Shown: piece after piece, positions 61,991-64,000 of the stretch
Numbering within the stretch: position 1 is the first letter of the stretch
Layout: the number at the start of each line of letters is the position of its first letter
Assembly (NCBI RefSeq): GCF_019399895.1
Contig: NC_091877.1
Coordinates: forward strand, 496,001-560,000
From: Cardiocondyla obscurior
Taxonomy: Eukaryota > Arthropoda > Insecta > Hymenoptera > Formicidae
Length of the DNA stretch: 64,000 nucleotides
Direction of reading: 5' to 3'
Notes under the pieces: generated by a model
Told to the model about the DNA's origin: nothing
The model's input: the letters and a program-made list of their open reading frames with translations, nothing else
Databases searched by the model: none
Program-made: the position numbers and the translations under genes

Positions 61991-64000
61991 CGTGATCGGC
62001 GGCCAAGGATAACGATAGCGGCATCCCGTCAAACCACGGCGATTTATACGCGGCCGAGAAATACTTGCTGATTATATCCGCGATAAAGAATCGCCGAAGA
62101 GAGAATCCATAAAACCGTACGAAGAGCCGATATTTCACTCGGAAATTTGTTGCCTGATTTATGTAAGTTCTGTCCTAACGTCTGCATTATTACGTCTAAG
62201 TAGGCGATCTTTAAGCTTCGCGTGTACTTCGTCGCGATCGATACTGCGTTTTGACGTTCTTAAAAAATTCAACAAGCGCATTAACGTTACTAATAATGTA
62301 TTTTAATTTTTATACATTTATTAAAAATTTCTTTTACTTTAGTTAAGCAGAACGTGCATTTAAAAAATACTAGAATATTTAATTAACTTAACGTGCACAA
62401 ACTTCGCCAAAGTAAGCATACTTAATGTCCCGTTAATTAAATGTTAAGTATCCCGATATTAACAAGATAATTTTTCCTTCGTATTTTATAATTGTGGCAA
62501 ATTACATTTTCGCAATAGAGAACGTTGTGTCGTACGTTGAATAATAAAAAGTTGGAAATGACGGTCGTGTGTCGTCGTCAAATGAATAATCGTCCTAACG
62601 TCCGCGCCGCGGGCGTTATAATTTTCGAAAATAAGCTCCAAGATCAGTGGCTATTGACGTCACGTAGTCGACGACAATAAAAAGAGGGACTGGCGTAGGT
62701 TTCGCGAGCATCGTGTACGTATTACTGACAACATGGTCCCTCTTGCCGCGACATCGAATTGTAAATTGCTAGCGTACGGTAACGCTACCACGAAAATCTG
62801 CAATCTAAGAGCCAGCAATAGACCGTAAAATTTTATTTTATTTTTTTCCTTTCATCGCTCTACTTTTAATGCTTGCCGCAAGTCTCTTTTTCGCGTGTCA
62901 TATATTTGAATGAATATTTTTTTACTGCAAAGAAAAATGCACGTATTTATACGTATCTCGCTCCCTCGAGTCCTGCGAGGTAAAACGTAACAAAATATTC
63001 ACGCCCCGGCATAGTAATACATAACTAATTAATTAAATTTACGATACGACCGGCTTTCAGCGTGTGATAATAGAGTTCATTAAGTGGATTTAGTTATGAA
63101 AGGACTCTATGGCTCGTAAAGTGACAAGGATACCTCGCCGCTCTATAGGACGGTGATGATCCTACTCGTTAGTTCCGGCTAAGTATTTACGCAAGTATTA
63201 TTCGACAACTTATTCCCGTCCGAAATAAAGGAGACCGCCGAAGTCGTTATTAGTACTTTGTTCTTCTTTACGTTACGATTTGTAAATCACTATACAGTTC
63301 TTGCATTAAATCGACGCTTAAAAAAAAAAAAAATAAAAATATCGTCCACTAAACTTTCTCAAACTGTCCATTGCAAAAAAATAAGAAATAATAAGAACGA
63401 TAAATAAATTCTCCGTCATTATTATCACGTTTTATATTCTATCTTCGCGACGTAATCTCAAGTCGAACGTACCTCGTACTAATAAAACGTTGAAAAACTT
63501 GATTAATACAATCGTACAATATTTTTACCTCACGCTGAGTTATTTTTCTGCTGTTTTATTATTAATAAATTACGGACGCCGCTCGCGCGAACCAATTAGA
63601 ATTTCGAAACCGTTTTTCCCCCATCGGGCGAGCTATTTCTGACTCGCCGAACAAACGTACATCTTTTTCTTAACGAGCTCATTTCTGAAAGATTTCCCGC
63701 CCCGTGCCCGTATCCGTCGCGGTGAAATCGTCTGGACCAGCGGGATCCCCGATGCCGCGGCCGACGAGTTTAATGGAGGACCCGGCGACGGAAGACGCGA
63801 CGGATGTGGACAGCTCGTAAAATCGCTAATCCCGCTGAGGTATATGGGTCACGAATTTTTTTCTTTTTTTTTTTTTTTTTTTCGTGGCCGATTATTCATG
63901 CATGCGAGTCTACCCTCGGAGAAATACGTCCTTACTTTTGGCCACAAATGTTTTAATTAAAAAAATGTTTTTAATGAATAATCGTGTTCCCCGGCACCAT
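61991..64000. other. Intergenic DNA, nothing recognised
   Basis: No exon, RNA gene or structured repeat that I can support on either strand. A GC-rich patch lies near 63.6-63.8 kb and poly-T runs near 63.86-63.88 kb. Confidence 0.45.

Noticed and set aside
1..64000. CRISPR arrays, operons, phage or bacterial insertions
   Set aside because: No regularly spaced repeats, no bacterial-type gene clusters and spliced genes throughout; repeats seen are microsatellites and short transposon remnants.

Overview
This window is nuclear DNA of an insect, most likely a hymenopteran and quite possibly an ant. AT-rich introns and intergenic DNA are full of poly-A/T runs and short inverted-repeat elements. 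They separate GC-richer exons with standard GT/AG splice sites. The insect-specific muscle gene and the close match of the other proteins to animal families rule out prokaryotic DNA. Gene models were built by hand from splice sites and reading phase.

Layout. (1) 1-4.1 kb: intron or upstream DNA of Smox; on the minus strand it holds a candidate spliced unit with two duplicated exons. (2) 4.1-6.7 kb, +: the 3' five coding exons of Smox (Smad2/3, activin/TGF-beta signalling); the N-terminal exon lies outside. (3) 10.6-11.2 kb, -: a candidate unrecognised two-exon 67-aa one-membrane-segment protein. (4) 15.4-20.8 kb, +: a complete 6-phosphofructo-2-kinase/fructose-2,6-bisphosphatase. (5) 22.2-23.6 kb, +: a complete YEATS4/GAS41 chromatin reader. 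(6) 24.4-27.2 kb, +: a complete SLC25A34/35-type mitochondrial carrier. (7) 27.7-31.1 kb, -: a seven-exon GLUT-type sugar transporter, convergent with the carrier. (8) 31.1-37.2 kb: gene-poor, with three hairpin or inverted-repeat structures. (9) 37.2-58.7 kb, +: one large alternatively spliced muscle gene, probably myofilin (Mf).

The muscle gene is the most striking part. A single 25-residue first exon ends in phase 0. It can join in frame to at least three unrelated downstream modules, two of which end in their own stop codon and poly(A) signal. The third branches again into a short acidic C-terminus or a long tail with a Pro-Glu repeat and a charged coiled coil. Several 39-42 nt microexons preserve phase.

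The genes are ordinary eukaryotic neighbours and do not form a pathway, although the kinase/phosphatase and the sugar transporter both concern sugar metabolism. Repeats include three candidate MITE-like elements or families, two miRNA-like or perfect-arm hairpins, and several microsatellites. From 58.8 kb to the end I find no supportable gene.
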